Below are positions 48,484 to 57,324 of a DNA stretch of 64,000 nt, piece by piece; positions within the stretch are counted from its first letter, which is position 1; the number at the start of each line of letters is the position of its first letter. The notes beneath the pieces were generated by a model that searched no databases, was not told the DNA's origin, and saw only the letters and a program-made list of their open reading frames with translations. The DNA is from CAVYXK01 sp963772445 (GTDB lineage Bacteria; Pseudomonadota; Alphaproteobacteria; Acetobacterales; Acetobacteraceae): NCBI GenBank assembly GCA_963772445.1, contig CAVYXK010000019.1:558001-622000 (forward strand), in the 5' to 3' direction. The position numbers and the translations under genes were made by a program.

Positions 48484-49554
48484 TCACGCTTCGAACGCGA
48501 AAATCTGTTTCCAGTCGTCCTTCATGCTGATGATGAACCAGCCGTCCTTCTTCGCTTCATCGTAGAGCGCCTGGGTGAACGTGCCGACCTTGGTGTCGGG
48601 TAGCCCCTGCGCCGGGCCGTAGGCGTATTCGCGTTTCGCGTCGTCATACAGTACGATCATCGACAGCCGCAGGCCATCGCCCCGTTTCGTGTACTCCAGC
48701 ATCTGCTGATCGCCAGTCGAGTTGCCGAACGCGGCGTAGGGACGGCGGCCGATCTCCAGATGAACACCTTCCGGCTTGCCGGCGAAGTTGTCGTTCAAAA
48801 GCAGCTTTGGCTCCTTGGTCAGGAACGGCTTGCCGTCCTTGTCGTAGCCGTATTTGATCCCGCCCGCGGTGCCGATCACCTGCTCGCGCGGGATGCGGTA
48901 TACGCGATCGGAATAGACACGCACGAAGTCTTGGCCGCCACCGGTGACGATGTAAGTCTTGTAGCCGTTGGCGCGGAAGTAGGTCAGAACTTCCTGCATC
49001 GGTTGATAGGTCAACTGGGTGTATGGCCGCTTCCAGCGATGATCCTTGGCGGCGTCGATCCACGCCTTCGCTTCGGAATAGAAGGTGTCCACGTCCATTC
49101 CAGTGAGCGTCGCAGCCGCGATCTCCTCGAAGTCGTGCAGCGAAAGCTGCCCGATCTTCTCGAAGTCGCCCGTCAGCACGGTCTTGAACGGCTGGACCTG
49201 CGCCAGCTTGGGTTTCTCCTTGACCACTGCCGGCACCCGGTCGAGGCAATAGACCACCTGGGTGTAGATCGGATGCTCCACCCACAATGTGCCATCCTGG
49301 TCGAAAGTGGCGACTCGCTCCTCGGGCGGCACGAACGTGGCGCTCGACGGGTCGCTGGTGGTCGCACGAATGAATTCGAGGATCCCCTGCTTCGCCGGCC
49401 TGTCGTTCCATGACGGCAAGGGACCGGTCGCCGCCGTTTGCGCCTGCGCAGTCGTTGCGCCGAAGAGCCCAGACAACCTCGGCAACGCTGGCAGTGTCGC
49501 AAGCGCGCCGAGCATGAGGCGGCGGTTCAGCCCATCTGAAGCGTTCGATGACAT
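48484..49554 (-). CDS. Secreted HAD-superfamily phosphatase
   Basis: A 356-residue protein. An N-terminal twin-arginine-like leader (NRRLMLGALATLPALPRLSG, ending TTAQAQT) is followed by motif I FDQDGT (D85, D87), a central TGGGQDFVRV motif II-like block and FGNSTGDQQML with the motif IV acidic residue. It resembles bacterial acid-phosphatase-type HAD enzymes. The start at 49554 gives this leader. A DUF1254 gene lies 50 bases upstream, so they may share a transcript. Confidence 0.8.
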   Translation of the reverse strand: MSSNASDGLNRRLMLGALATLPALPRLSGLFGATTAQAQTAATGPLPSWNDRPAKQGILEFIRATTSDPSSATFVPPEERVATFDQDGTLWVEHPIYTQVVYCLDRVPAVVKEKPKLAQVQPFKTVLTGDFEKIGQLSLHDFEEIAAATLTGMDVDTFYSEAKAWIDAAKDHRWKRPYTQLTYQPMQEVLTYFRANGYKTYIVTGGGQDFVRVYSDRVYRIPREQVIGTAGGIKYGYDKDGKPFLTKEPKLLLNDNFAGKPEGVHLEIGRRPYAAFGNSTGDQQMLEYTKRGDGLRLSMIVLYDDAKREYAYGPAQGLPDTKVGTFTQALYDEAKKDGWFIISMKDDWKQIFAFEA

Positions 49555-49606
49555 GATACTCTCCCGAATAACGACTAGTCTTACCGACAAACTCCATCCC
49601 GTTGTG

Positions 49607-51061
49607 TCAGTTGATCCTCTCAATGTCCGGCGGCTTCCACGATTTATCGAAGATCGCCTTCTCCGGGCCATAGAATCGAAACCACGGATACCAGTATTTT
49701 CCCGGCGGGGTGTACATCCAGTTCGCCTCCATGCCGGCGGGCGCCTTTGGGCCGAAGTAGACGTCCACGGAGCCGTCCGCATTCTTGCGCACCGCAGGAT
49801 CCAAGGAATCGACCGTGAGGTGCGTCAAGTCGCGGAAGAAGGTCTCAGTCTCTAGGTCATAGACGGTCAGGGCCCAGAACTCGGTCGCCGGAACATTCGG
49901 CGGCACGTGCAGCCGATAGGTGTGCTCTCCCGACAGCCGTCCACCCTTCTGGTCGTGGTAGTTGGTGAGGTAGAAGCTGCCCCCGCCGAGCTTGACGACG
50001 GGACCGAAGAAGCTGGCCAGGGAAATTCCGCGCGCATCCACGTCGAAGTAGTTGGGCGTCTCCCAAAGGAACTCCGTCTTCGCTCCGATTGCCGAAGTTG
50101 GGAGGGTCCAATTCCGATCGGGATAGTATCGTTCAAATGTCGAGATGATCCCATCGATCAGCCAGGCATGCGCTTCCGCCGCCGCCCCTTTCAGCTGCGT
50201 TCGGGTCGCGGGGTCCGGCTTGAATTCCGTGCCCTTCTCAATGCTGAGCGGAAGCAGCATGCCCAACATCTGGAGGTCGAGCGGCTGCACGGGCTCTTCG
50301 TTGATCATCCGCGCCAGGCTATCGTAGAAACTGTCATCATAAGGCACGACGGCGTTGTAGAGCTTGCCCGTCATGTCGATGAGATGCGGCTCTGGCGGGC
50401 TACCCGCCTTGCTTAGCGGATAAACCTTGACCTGTTTCACCAGCGCATCGCCGGCGCGCACGTCCTCCTCCGATCTGCTGGCCAGGATGGAGCGGAGCAG
50501 CGTGTAGCTGTTATAGGTTTTGGGACGCACCGGGATATAGCCGGCCGGCGGATCGCCCTTGTAGTCGGGCGGGAGGATAAGGTATTTGCCGCCCTTGCCC
50601 TCGAGGCCCAGGTCGACGAGCGGCACCTGCCAGGCGTCCATGGTGGTGCCGTAGAAACTGGCCGCCGCGACCGCCGGCGGGACCTCCATAACGACCGGAC
50701 CGTCGTCCTTTGTGTTGCAGAAAATGTAGAGGTAGCGAACGCTCGTGTCGACATCGAGCGACTGGTTTTGCCAGGCGCCTCCTTTGGGCCACCAGACGAT
50801 GTCGTTGTAGCTCGCCTTCGCGTCTCGGAAGTACGCCTGCCGCATCATGTCCAAATTCACCACCGGCACGCCCCAGATGACGGCGTCCACGGCCCGGCGA
50901 TAGACAGTCCGGCTGGCCAACTCCTGAGACGTGAATTGCGCCGCTTGGGCCGAGGCTTGCGTCTGGGCGCGGGCGGCCGGGGCGGGCAGCAGCAGGAACA
51001 GCATTGGACCGACGGCGAGCACGCCTGCGATCCGTGGGAGCCTTCTTGGTCGTGACTTCAT
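49607..51061 (-). CDS. DUF1254/DUF1214 secreted protein, copy 1
   Basis: A 484-residue protein with a signal peptide ending ARAQTQ. The N-terminal DUF1254 part includes RAVDAVIWGVPVVNLDMMRQAYF and DTSVRYLYIFCNTKDDGPVVMEVPP; the DUF1214 part includes GSFYLTNYHDQKGGRLSGEHTYRLHVPPNVPATEFWALTVYD and the end WYPWFRFYGPEKAIFDKSWKPPDIERI. Function is unknown. A second family member is directly upstream. Confidence 0.88.
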   Translation of the reverse strand: MKSRPRRLPRIAGVLAVGPMLFLLLPAPAARAQTQASAQAAQFTSQELASRTVYRRAVDAVIWGVPVVNLDMMRQAYFRDAKASYNDIVWWPKGGAWQNQSLDVDTSVRYLYIFCNTKDDGPVVMEVPPAVAAASFYGTTMDAWQVPLVDLGLEGKGGKYLILPPDYKGDPPAGYIPVRPKTYNSYTLLRSILASRSEEDVRAGDALVKQVKVYPLSKAGSPPEPHLIDMTGKLYNAVVPYDDSFYDSLARMINEEPVQPLDLQMLGMLLPLSIEKGTEFKPDPATRTQLKGAAAEAHAWLIDGIISTFERYYPDRNWTLPTSAIGAKTEFLWETPNYFDVDARGISLASFFGPVVKLGGGSFYLTNYHDQKGGRLSGEHTYRLHVPPNVPATEFWALTVYDLETETFFRDLTHLTVDSLDPAVRKNADGSVDVYFGPKAPAGMEANWMYTPPGKYWYPWFRFYGPEKAIFDKSWKPPDIERIN

Positions 51062-51204
51062 TCGATGTCCCCTTGCTGATCCTGACTGAACAATGTCGAA
51101 GTTCGTTCCGCCTGCGCGCTAACTCCGACGTGGCTCGCTGACCCTGCCTTGCGCCTATCGAAACGGGCGGTTCCTTCGAGCCGTCCGCATACACTGGGGC
51201 GCCG

Positions 51205-52686
51205 TCACCCTTCGACACGGCTCACTACCGGTGGCTTCCACGTTTCGTCGAGGATGGTTTGATCCGGCCAATAGGTGCGGAGCCAAATCGAGAAATTCCC
51301 GTTGGGCGCGGGCAGCCAGTTGGATTCCTTGTCCTCGCCCGGCGACCTGTTGCCGAGATAGATCGTCAGGGAGCCGTCGGAATTGTATTTCAGCGACTTG
51401 TTCCGGGTGCCGAGCGCGAAGCGATCCAACGCGTTCGGGTAGAAGTAGTGCTCCGGATCATACATCGTCAGCGACCAGAATCCCTTCACCGGGGGAAGCT
51501 GCCCCTTCGGGAAGGTGACGGCATAGGACGCCTCGCCCACAAGCTGACCGTACTCAGAATCGTTATCCGTATAGAAATACATCGTCTCATTGCGCTTGTT
51601 GTCATAAGGGTCGGCCTTCACGGCGCCGGCGCGGTGATAGTAGTCGGTGCCGAAAGCGCCGTTGTTGCCCGGGGACGTCCAGCCGTTGCCTGCGGGTTGG
51701 CCATTAAACTTCCACTGCATCATCGGCGCGATCAATTCCGGGTCCGCCGCAAACGCAATCTCCCGCAGCGTCTTCATGACTTCCGGGTCTTTCGCGGCCT
51801 CGTCGAGCACGCTACCGATTTGCCTGTAGAGCGCCTCTTCTCCGGGCATCGGAGGCACCTGCTTCATCACTGTCGGGAGCTCGTCGAAGAATGTCGCGGG
51901 GTCAACCCATGGGGGCTGGGTTGACGAGTACTTCGCCGGGGTCCCCTTCCTGTAGACGGCCGGAACCTTGCTCCAGTCCTTGGTCTTCATCTTTCCGTCG
52001 AACTGGCTCAACGGGTAGTACAGGATCTGGTCCAGCGCCGGTTGGATGGCCGCGTGATCCTCGGGCGTGTCGTTCAAGAAGATGCGCGGCATGGCGATGC
52101 CGAAGTCGGTGGATGAGCGCACCACGCCGGCGATGCCAGGCGGTATGGCACCTTTCCAGTTCGGTCCCACAATCATGTAGAAGCCGGGCTTGGTACCGTA
52201 TTGCAACCCGAGTTCGCTGATCTGGTCGGTGCGCGCGTCGTAAACCGGAAGCGTCCAGAAGCGATCACCGAAGTCGGGCACCTGAACGACAACGGGTTCG
52301 CTTGCGAGAGCGAGATAACCCAACCCATACACCACATCCTGGTTAGGGTCCCCAATGTATCGCTCAGCAGGATTGATGTAACCAGTGAGCATCACGACCT
52401 GGTTCATTGGCGCAAGGGGCAACGCGTCATTTAGCAGGATTGCCTCTGGAACCTTCGTGAGCTCAGTTCGCTGGTTGTACACGTAAACCAGCGGCCACCC
52501 CCATAGGTAGGCCATGCGGCCGACCATCCGGACGTATTCCTTTGTCATCGGACCCAGCAACGGACCGGGAACTTCAGCGGCCGTCTGCGGAATCGGCACC
52601 TGCTGAGCGGCACCATTCCCTGTGTGCAGTGTCGCGCCGACGACGCAAGCAAACGCGCCGAGCCGTATCCTACTGTTCATGACCAT
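51205..52686 (-). CDS. DUF1254/DUF1214 secreted protein, copy 2
   Basis: A 493-residue protein with a signal peptide ending near NGAAQQ, then MAYLWGWPLVYVYNQRTELTKVP, VVVQVPDFGDRFWTLPVYDARTDQI (DUF1254) and EASYAVTFPKGQLPPVKGFWSLTMYDPEHYFYPN with the end IWLRTYWPDQTILDETWKPP (DUF1214). The ATG at 52686 or the second at 52680 are equally possible; the ribosome-binding site is weak. It shares the arrangement of the copy at 49607. Confidence 0.88.
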   Translation of the reverse strand: MVMNSRIRLGAFACVVGATLHTGNGAAQQVPIPQTAAEVPGPLLGPMTKEYVRMVGRMAYLWGWPLVYVYNQRTELTKVPEAILLNDALPLAPMNQVVMLTGYINPAERYIGDPNQDVVYGLGYLALASEPVVVQVPDFGDRFWTLPVYDARTDQISELGLQYGTKPGFYMIVGPNWKGAIPPGIAGVVRSSTDFGIAMPRIFLNDTPEDHAAIQPALDQILYYPLSQFDGKMKTKDWSKVPAVYRKGTPAKYSSTQPPWVDPATFFDELPTVMKQVPPMPGEEALYRQIGSVLDEAAKDPEVMKTLREIAFAADPELIAPMMQWKFNGQPAGNGWTSPGNNGAFGTDYYHRAGAVKADPYDNKRNETMYFYTDNDSEYGQLVGEASYAVTFPKGQLPPVKGFWSLTMYDPEHYFYPNALDRFALGTRNKSLKYNSDGSLTIYLGNRSPGEDKESNWLPAPNGNFSIWLRTYWPDQTILDETWKPPVVSRVEG

Positions 52687-52726
52687 TTTCGTCTTTTCAA
52701 GACTCACGTCGCGGACTGTAGCGAAA

Positions 52727-52750
52727 CGGGCGGCCCTTTCGGGCCGCCCG
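52727..52750 (-). terminator. Strong hairpin terminator
   Basis: Perfect 10-base-pair stem CGGGCGGCCC/GGGCCGCCCG closing a TTTC loop. It follows the sulfatase remnant on the minus strand, where TTTC follows the stem, and precedes the DUF1254 gene. Confidence 0.8.
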
Positions 52751-52787
52751 CTGTGATGCCCGACTGCTGGAGCAAGTCGGAAACAAC

Positions 52788-53399
52788 TCAGTCGTCTCCC
52801 TTGTGGGCGCGCATCTGCACCAAGATCTGGTTCAGATTGTAGACCTCCGGCGTCTGCAGCGGCGGGAACTTCTCGAACGACATCAGTTCCTCCTCCCACA
52901 ATTGCTGGCCGATCGGCAGCATGTTCCAGTCGTAGAGGTAGGCGCAGCATGGCGAGCCGAGCGCGCCGCCCAACGCCGCCAGCGACTTCACATTGCTGAA
53001 GCCAGCAACTTGTTCAAACGGATCGCGCTTGATGTTGTCGACCAGGGTCCAGTGGTAGTTGATCAGCGGCATGAACCAGCCGGGCCCTCCGCCTTCCGCC
53101 ATTGAATAGTACATCTTCCAGTTCTTGTAGCGCACGGCAGATGGCACCGCGCCGGAGTAGTAGAAGAAGACGTCGCGCGCGGACTTGTCCGAAGTGCCTT
53201 CGAGGTAGTCGCGCTGGTCGAAGCCGTCGAGCGTGGTCTTGACGATGCCCGGGTACTGGCCGGCCTCGATCTGCTTCTTGAGGCCGTCGCCCTTGGGACC
53301 GCCGGCGATGTCGACGAAGGTCGGCAGCCAGTCGAGGGCCGCGAACATCTGGTTCTTGACCGTGCCCGGCTTGATGTGACCGGGCCAGCGAACGACCCA
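52788..53399 (-). pseudogene. C-terminal remnant of a second sulfatase
   Basis: Begins inside a sulfatase at VVRWPGHIKPGTVKNQMFAALDWLPTFVDIAGG and keeps the C-terminal part (DVFFYYSGAVPSAVRYKNWKMYYSM to the stop). The first half, including the Cys modification motif, is absent, replaced at about 53400 by the end of an insertion sequence. It was probably another FGE substrate. Confidence 0.8.
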
Positions 53400-53532
53400 T
53401 TTCGTGAAGGCACGGGTGAAGGTGCGGCAATATCACGACGGGAGCCACGCGGTGTTCCACGGCCCGCGCTGCCTGGGACGCTATGACGCGCAGGGGGCGC
53501 TGCGGATGGCGGCGTTGGACGCGGCGGCATGA
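53400..53532 (+). mobile_element. ISNCY-family transposase C-terminal remnant
   Basis: Reads FVKARVKVRQYHDGSHAVFHGPRCLGRY then DAQGALRMAALDAAA and TGA at 53530. This is the C-terminus of ISNCY-type transposases (YVKARVRVHEYPDGTLAIFHGPRRLA pattern), recognised from memory. It joins directly to the sulfatase remnant and is followed by an inverted repeat at 53552-53601. Confidence 0.65.
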
Positions 53533-53924
53533 TCTCGCTTGGGTCCGGCTCGCCTGTGGATTTGTGGACAACGGAAGAGCGTTGCCCACAACTCCACAGG
53601 CGCATCAGCAAAAGAAGGAAATTGATTCATGGTTTGAAGAAGACAGTGGGGGCGTACCGTGCCCCGTCGCCAGCCGTTCTGTCCCTGCTCTTGCGAACAG
53701 ACCGGAAACAAGCGGACAACTGATGTGCTACATAAACCGGACAACATAATTAGCTATCGACACTCCGCTCCGGGCATGGTAATCACTCTATTGGCAGGGC
53801 CCGAAAGTCGAACCCGGTGAGGACTTCGGCGTGGGGGAAGGCAGAGCCGCCACGACAGCACCGGGGCGTCGGCGCTGTCGTCCGTGCGGGTGGAGGGGGT
53901 GTTACCAGTGTCGGGCGGAGCTGA
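53533..53924. other. IS-end region without a gene
   Basis: About 390 bases between the IS remnant and the YghU-like gene. Contains the inverted repeat listed separately and AT-richer sequence with CGGACAAC-type motifs near 53715 and 53735. No supportable gene was found. Confidence 0.5.
53552..53601. repeat. Inverted repeat at the ISNCY-like end
   Basis: Arms of 21 bases (53552-53572 and 53581-53601) match at 19 positions around an eight-base spacer. The core is CCTGTGGATTTGTGGACAAC-like. It starts 20 bases after the transposase stop and probably belongs to the element's right end. Confidence 0.6.
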
Positions 53925-54800
53925 TCACCCGGCGGGCGCGAGCTTGTCCTGCGTCTTCGTCTCGAAATCGCCGGGGTCGTGGCGCTCGTGCAACTGGCTT
54001 GATGGGTCGCCGCTGGTGCGGTTGACCATCCGCCCACGCTGCGCCGCTGGCCGTGCACCGATGGCATCGGCCCAGCGGTTGACGTGCTTGTATTCCTGCA
54101 CCGAAAGGAACTCGGCCGCTCCGTAGAGCCAGCCTTTCACCAGCCCACCATACCAGGGCCAGACCGCCATATCGGCAATCGTATAGACATCGCCCACCAG
54201 GTACTCGTTGTCCGCCAGCCGGTGATCGAGCACATCGAGCTGACGCTTCACCTCCATGGCGTAACGATCAATGGCATACTCGATCTTCATCGGCGCATAG
54301 GCGTAGAAATGGCCGAACCCGCCGCCGAGGTAAGGCGCGGCGCCCATCTGCCAGAACAGCCACGAGAGGCATTCGGCGCGCTCGCCGGGCTCGGTCGGTA
54401 GAAACGCGCCGAACTTCTCGGCGAGGTACAACAGGATCGCGCCGGACTCGAAGACCCGGATGGGCTTCGGACCGCTGCGGTCCAGCAGCGCCGGTATCTT
54501 GGAGTTGGGGTTCACCGCGACGAAGCCGCTGCCGAACTGATCGCCCTGACCGATCCTGATCAACCAGGCGTCGTACTCCGCGCCGCTATGGCCGAGTGCC
54601 AGCAACTCCTCCAGCATCACGGTGACCTTCACGCCGTTCGGCGTGCCCTGCGAATAGAGCTGGAGCGGATGGCGGCCGACCGGCAGCGCCTTCTGGTGCG
54701 TGGGCCCTGAGATCGGGCGGTTGATGTCCTCGAACCGGCCGCCGCTTGGCTTGGTCCAGGTCCAAACCTTCGGTGGTGTGTACTCGGCTGAGTCGGACAT
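53925..54800 (-). CDS. Glutathione S-transferase, YghU-like disulfide reductase
   Basis: A 291-residue GST-fold protein close to E. coli YghU in size. Characteristic features: YTPPKVWTWTKPSGGRFEDINRPISGPTHQKALPVGRHPLQLYSQGTPNGVKVTVMLEEL, VNPNSKIPALLDRSG, VFESGAILLYLAEKFG and a helical C-terminus DVYTIADMAVWPWYGGLV. The ATG at 54800 has GGAG upstream. The Nu-class family reduces disulfides using two glutathione molecules. Confidence 0.88.
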   Translation of the reverse strand: MSDSAEYTPPKVWTWTKPSGGRFEDINRPISGPTHQKALPVGRHPLQLYSQGTPNGVKVTVMLEELLALGHSGAEYDAWLIRIGQGDQFGSGFVAVNPNSKIPALLDRSGPKPIRVFESGAILLYLAEKFGAFLPTEPGERAECLSWLFWQMGAAPYLGGGFGHFYAYAPMKIEYAIDRYAMEVKRQLDVLDHRLADNEYLVGDVYTIADMAVWPWYGGLVKGWLYGAAEFLSVQEYKHVNRWADAIGARPAAQRGRMVNRTSGDPSSQLHERHDPGDFETKTQDKLAPAG

Positions 54801-54984
54801 GGGCGATGCTCCGGATGTTCGGTGGGAACGTGGCGTTGCCGCTGCGCTGGCGCAAGGCACGGTGGGTGGCGCATCGCATGATCGCAGCCGGGCTCTGTCT
54901 GTCCTGTCAGTTCAAATGCCGCAGAAGATTCGCTTATGACAACTCGGGCCGGCCCTCGATGCGCAGAAGATTTGGTGCGCGGGT

Positions 54985-55113
54985 TTACCTCTTGTCAAAC
55001 CAATTCCCATACTCGCACGAGATGAATGGACCATGATTCAAAATCTGATAGGAACAAAACTCGGTTTCGTGATAGTCACCGAAAACGTCGAAATATTGCA
55101 CTACACCATAGAC
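54985..55113 (-). pseudogene. C-terminal fragment of a membrane-type protein cut by the IS
   Basis: A 42-codon open frame, VYGVVQYFDVFGDYHETEFC then SYQILNHGPFISCEYGNWFDKR, that enters from the IS edge at 55113 without a start. The pattern YGxVxYxDxFGxxHxTxFC is the C-terminus of a common family of small membrane proteins. The 5' part is missing, not displaced to the other side of the IS. Confidence 0.6.
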
Positions 55114-55146
55114 CTCGCGAGTCCAGAGTTCCGGAGGAATTTCGGC

Positions 55147-56547
55147 TCAGGAGGCTAGGCGGAAGGCCTCCATTTTATTGGTGTCCTGTCGTTCGATGAC
55201 GAATTTCGCGAAGGTGTTGCTCGGGGTGGCATTCAAGAGAAATTCCGGCAGGCTCTGGCGCAGGGCATTGGCCACGACCAGCTCCGAGGGCGGGATGCCG
55301 GGCCGAATGGTTCGCAGCCAGGAGCCGAAGGAATTCCAGACGGCCTGAGGGAAGGCGACGGCCAGATACTGAAGCAGTCCCTGGCAGACGACACCCGCCT
55401 GGATGAAGACGTGGTAGGCGTGGAGCTTGCGTTTGACGGCGTTGCGGTATTCCAGCGACTCACGATGGAGATGTTGATTGCCACTGCGGCGGCGCAGCGG
55501 CTTCATGTCGGACATCCAGAAATGGTAGGTAAACGAACCGATCAGCCGCACCGCCTGCTTGAACGTGTGCTCGATCTTGAAGCGCAGACCGTACAGGCGA
55601 ATGATCTCGATAGCCTCCAAAGAGGTGTCGGTGCACATCAGGAGGCACGAGCCTCTTACTGGATGAATCACCGCCACGAAGCGCACGAGTCGACCGGCCG
55701 GGCGCCACAGCAGGTCGCGGACCCGATACTGGATGGTCACCTGGTGCTCGCCGTAGACGGGACTTTCGGCCTGTTGGAAGCCCTTGGGGTCTTCCAGCAG
55801 GGATCTGAGCTTGACCTTGCTGCCATAAACTCTGGGCCGGCCTCTCTTCCGCGGGCCACGCTGCTGGTGGGCGGTGTAGGCGACGGCGTTGGACTTCACC
55901 CGCGTGACCAGGTGGTTGTTCTCCTCGAGCAGGCCGGTGACGATCTTGCGCGCGGCATAGTAGGCGTCGGCGACGAAGTAGAAGGGTTCTGCGATGGCGA
56001 CGATCCCGAGGAGCGCAAGCATCTTGTCGAGCAGGGTGCGGCGATCGCGATTGGACCACACCAACCCTTCGTGGATTCGCATGGCGAGCGGCACGGCGAA
56101 GACGCTGGCTGCGGCCTGAACGAGCACGCTCACAGCCTGGAGGGAATGTCCCATGATGAATTCGGGCTTGGTGTTCGACTCGGACTGCTGATGCAGGAGT
56201 TTGACCGCCGGCATCTTGCGCCCGCGCTTTGGGATCTTGATGCCGTCGCCGACCACGATACACCTTCCGTTGATGCGCAGCGGCTGCGGGAATAGCCGCA
56301 GCACCACCTGGGTCCACAGCGCCGCGAGCCGATCGAGCTTCACGGCGGGGCTGTGAAAGTGATCGACGAGCTTGTTGTAGAAGCGAGCCTCGAGCTTCAG
56401 CGCCCGCACGAGGCTGGTTACGCCCAGCAGTTCCGTCCGCACCGTGAAGCCTGCCACGGCGGTGGCGAACCACAGGAAGGTGCGCAGACGCGAGAACGCC
56501 GGACGCAGCAGCCAAATCGCATTCCACCAGGGCATCCACAGCGGCAT
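55147..56547 (-). CDS. DDE transposase of the three-gene element, copy 1
   Basis: A 466-residue protein with D101 (VVGDGIKIP), D194 (VADAYYA) and E326 (LRFKIEHTFK) as the likely catalytic triad. The IEHTFK motif lacks the IS4 YREK spacing, so the IS family is not certain. Apart from a few substitutions, it is identical to the copy at 61199. It reads away from the two accessory genes. Confidence 0.85.
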   Translation of the reverse strand: MPLWMPWWNAIWLLRPAFSRLRTFLWFATAVAGFTVRTELLGVTSLVRALKLEARFYNKLVDHFHSPAVKLDRLAALWTQVVLRLFPQPLRINGRCIVVGDGIKIPKRGRKMPAVKLLHQQSESNTKPEFIMGHSLQAVSVLVQAAASVFAVPLAMRIHEGLVWSNRDRRTLLDKMLALLGIVAIAEPFYFVADAYYAARKIVTGLLEENNHLVTRVKSNAVAYTAHQQRGPRKRGRPRVYGSKVKLRSLLEDPKGFQQAESPVYGEHQVTIQYRVRDLLWRPAGRLVRFVAVIHPVRGSCLLMCTDTSLEAIEIIRLYGLRFKIEHTFKQAVRLIGSFTYHFWMSDMKPLRRRSGNQHLHRESLEYRNAVKRKLHAYHVFIQAGVVCQGLLQYLAVAFPQAVWNSFGSWLRTIRPGIPPSELVVANALRQSLPEFLLNATPSNTFAKFVIERQDTNKMEAFRLAS

Positions 56548-56570
56548 CGGGCCCTCTCAATTCTGTTGCC

Positions 56571-56594
56571 AGCATAGTATAGCACTGGTATGCT
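56571..56594. promoter_or_regulatory. Inverted repeat between divergent element genes
   Basis: AGCATA-N12-TATGCT, within the 53-base gap separating the transposase from the DUF6788-like gene. It is conserved in copy 2 at 62623-62646. It could be a shared operator/promoter. Confidence 0.5.
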
Positions 56595-56600
56595 AAACCT

Positions 56601-56918
56601 ATGACAAACAAACGCCTGGCAGTGATCAGAAAGCGCATTGGAAGCATCAAGGCGCAGCTGGCCGGCATTGAAGACATGCGGCCCGGATCGCTCACCCGCC
56701 AGTACAAGGATCCAGAGAACCGGAGGGGACCCTACTACCAGCTCAGCTACACGCGGCAGATGAGGAGCCGGACCGAATATGTTCCGCGCGACTATCTGCC
56801 CGAGGTGCGGCGTGAGATCCGCAACTATAAGCGCTTCAAGGCGCTCACCGCCCAGTGGATCGCCTTGAGCATCGAGCAGAGCCGCTTGATGATGAAGCGA
56901 GCCTTGCGACGGCAATGA
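56601..56918 (+). CDS. Accessory protein A of the three-gene element (DUF6788-like), copy 1
   Basis: A 105-residue basic protein, with a basic helical start KRLAVIRKRIGSIKAQLAGI, a middle region RQYKDPENRRGPYYQLSYTRQMRSRTEYV (a recurrent feature of the DUF6788 family) and a helical basic C-terminus. It is identical to the copy at 62653. A DNA-binding or regulatory role is plausible; no catalytic motif is visible. Confidence 0.7.
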   Translation: MTNKRLAVIRKRIGSIKAQLAGIEDMRPGSLTRQYKDPENRRGPYYQLSYTRQMRSRTEYVPRDYLPEVRREIRNYKRFKALTAQWIALSIEQSRLMMKRALRRQ

Positions 56919-56940
56919 CCCGCGGTGCTATCCTCATCCG

Positions 56941-57324
56941 ATGGGCAAGCGACGCGCAAAACACCCCTTCGAGAACAACCCGTTCACTGACGCCTTCCTC
57001 GAATGGATGGGCTCGTCCGAGGGGGAACGCTCGGTCTACGCGCTCGATCTGGTCTTCGCCGCACTGGATAATGCCGACGTCGACCCCAAACGGCGCAAGA
57101 TCGTCTGGGACGACGGGAAACGGCTGTCGATCGAGCAGTCGGCAGAATGCATCCATGCCGAGCATCCGGACGTGCCGCGCGACTTGATCGAAACTCACGT
57201 GCTCGGGTGGCTCGAGGGCTTTGCGCCGGAATCCTACTCCGAACGCCAGCTCGAGGAGCTCGACCGGCTCACTGAGCAGTGGCTTGACGACTACGAGCGC
57301 AAGTCACAGGCCGCCAGGAAGTAA
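56941..57324 (+). CDS. Accessory protein B of the three-gene element, copy 1
   Basis: A 127-residue acidic protein (KHPFENNPFTDAFLEWMGSSEGERSVYALDLVFAALDNADVDP then RRKIVWDDGKRLSIEQS and a helical C-terminus). It lies 22 bases after protein A. The copy at 62993 differs at one residue (C in SAECIH here, R there). Its conservation within the element suggests it contributes to transposition or its control. Confidence 0.65.
   Translation: MGKRRAKHPFENNPFTDAFLEWMGSSEGERSVYALDLVFAALDNADVDPKRRKIVWDDGKRLSIEQSAECIHAEHPDVPRDLIETHVLGWLEGFAPESYSERQLEELDRLTEQWLDDYERKSQAARK

Noticed and set aside
46881..48530. A 549-codon plus-strand frame opposite the Nramp-like gene
   Set aside because: Composition is high in R and Q with no domain; it is the shadow of the transporter gene.
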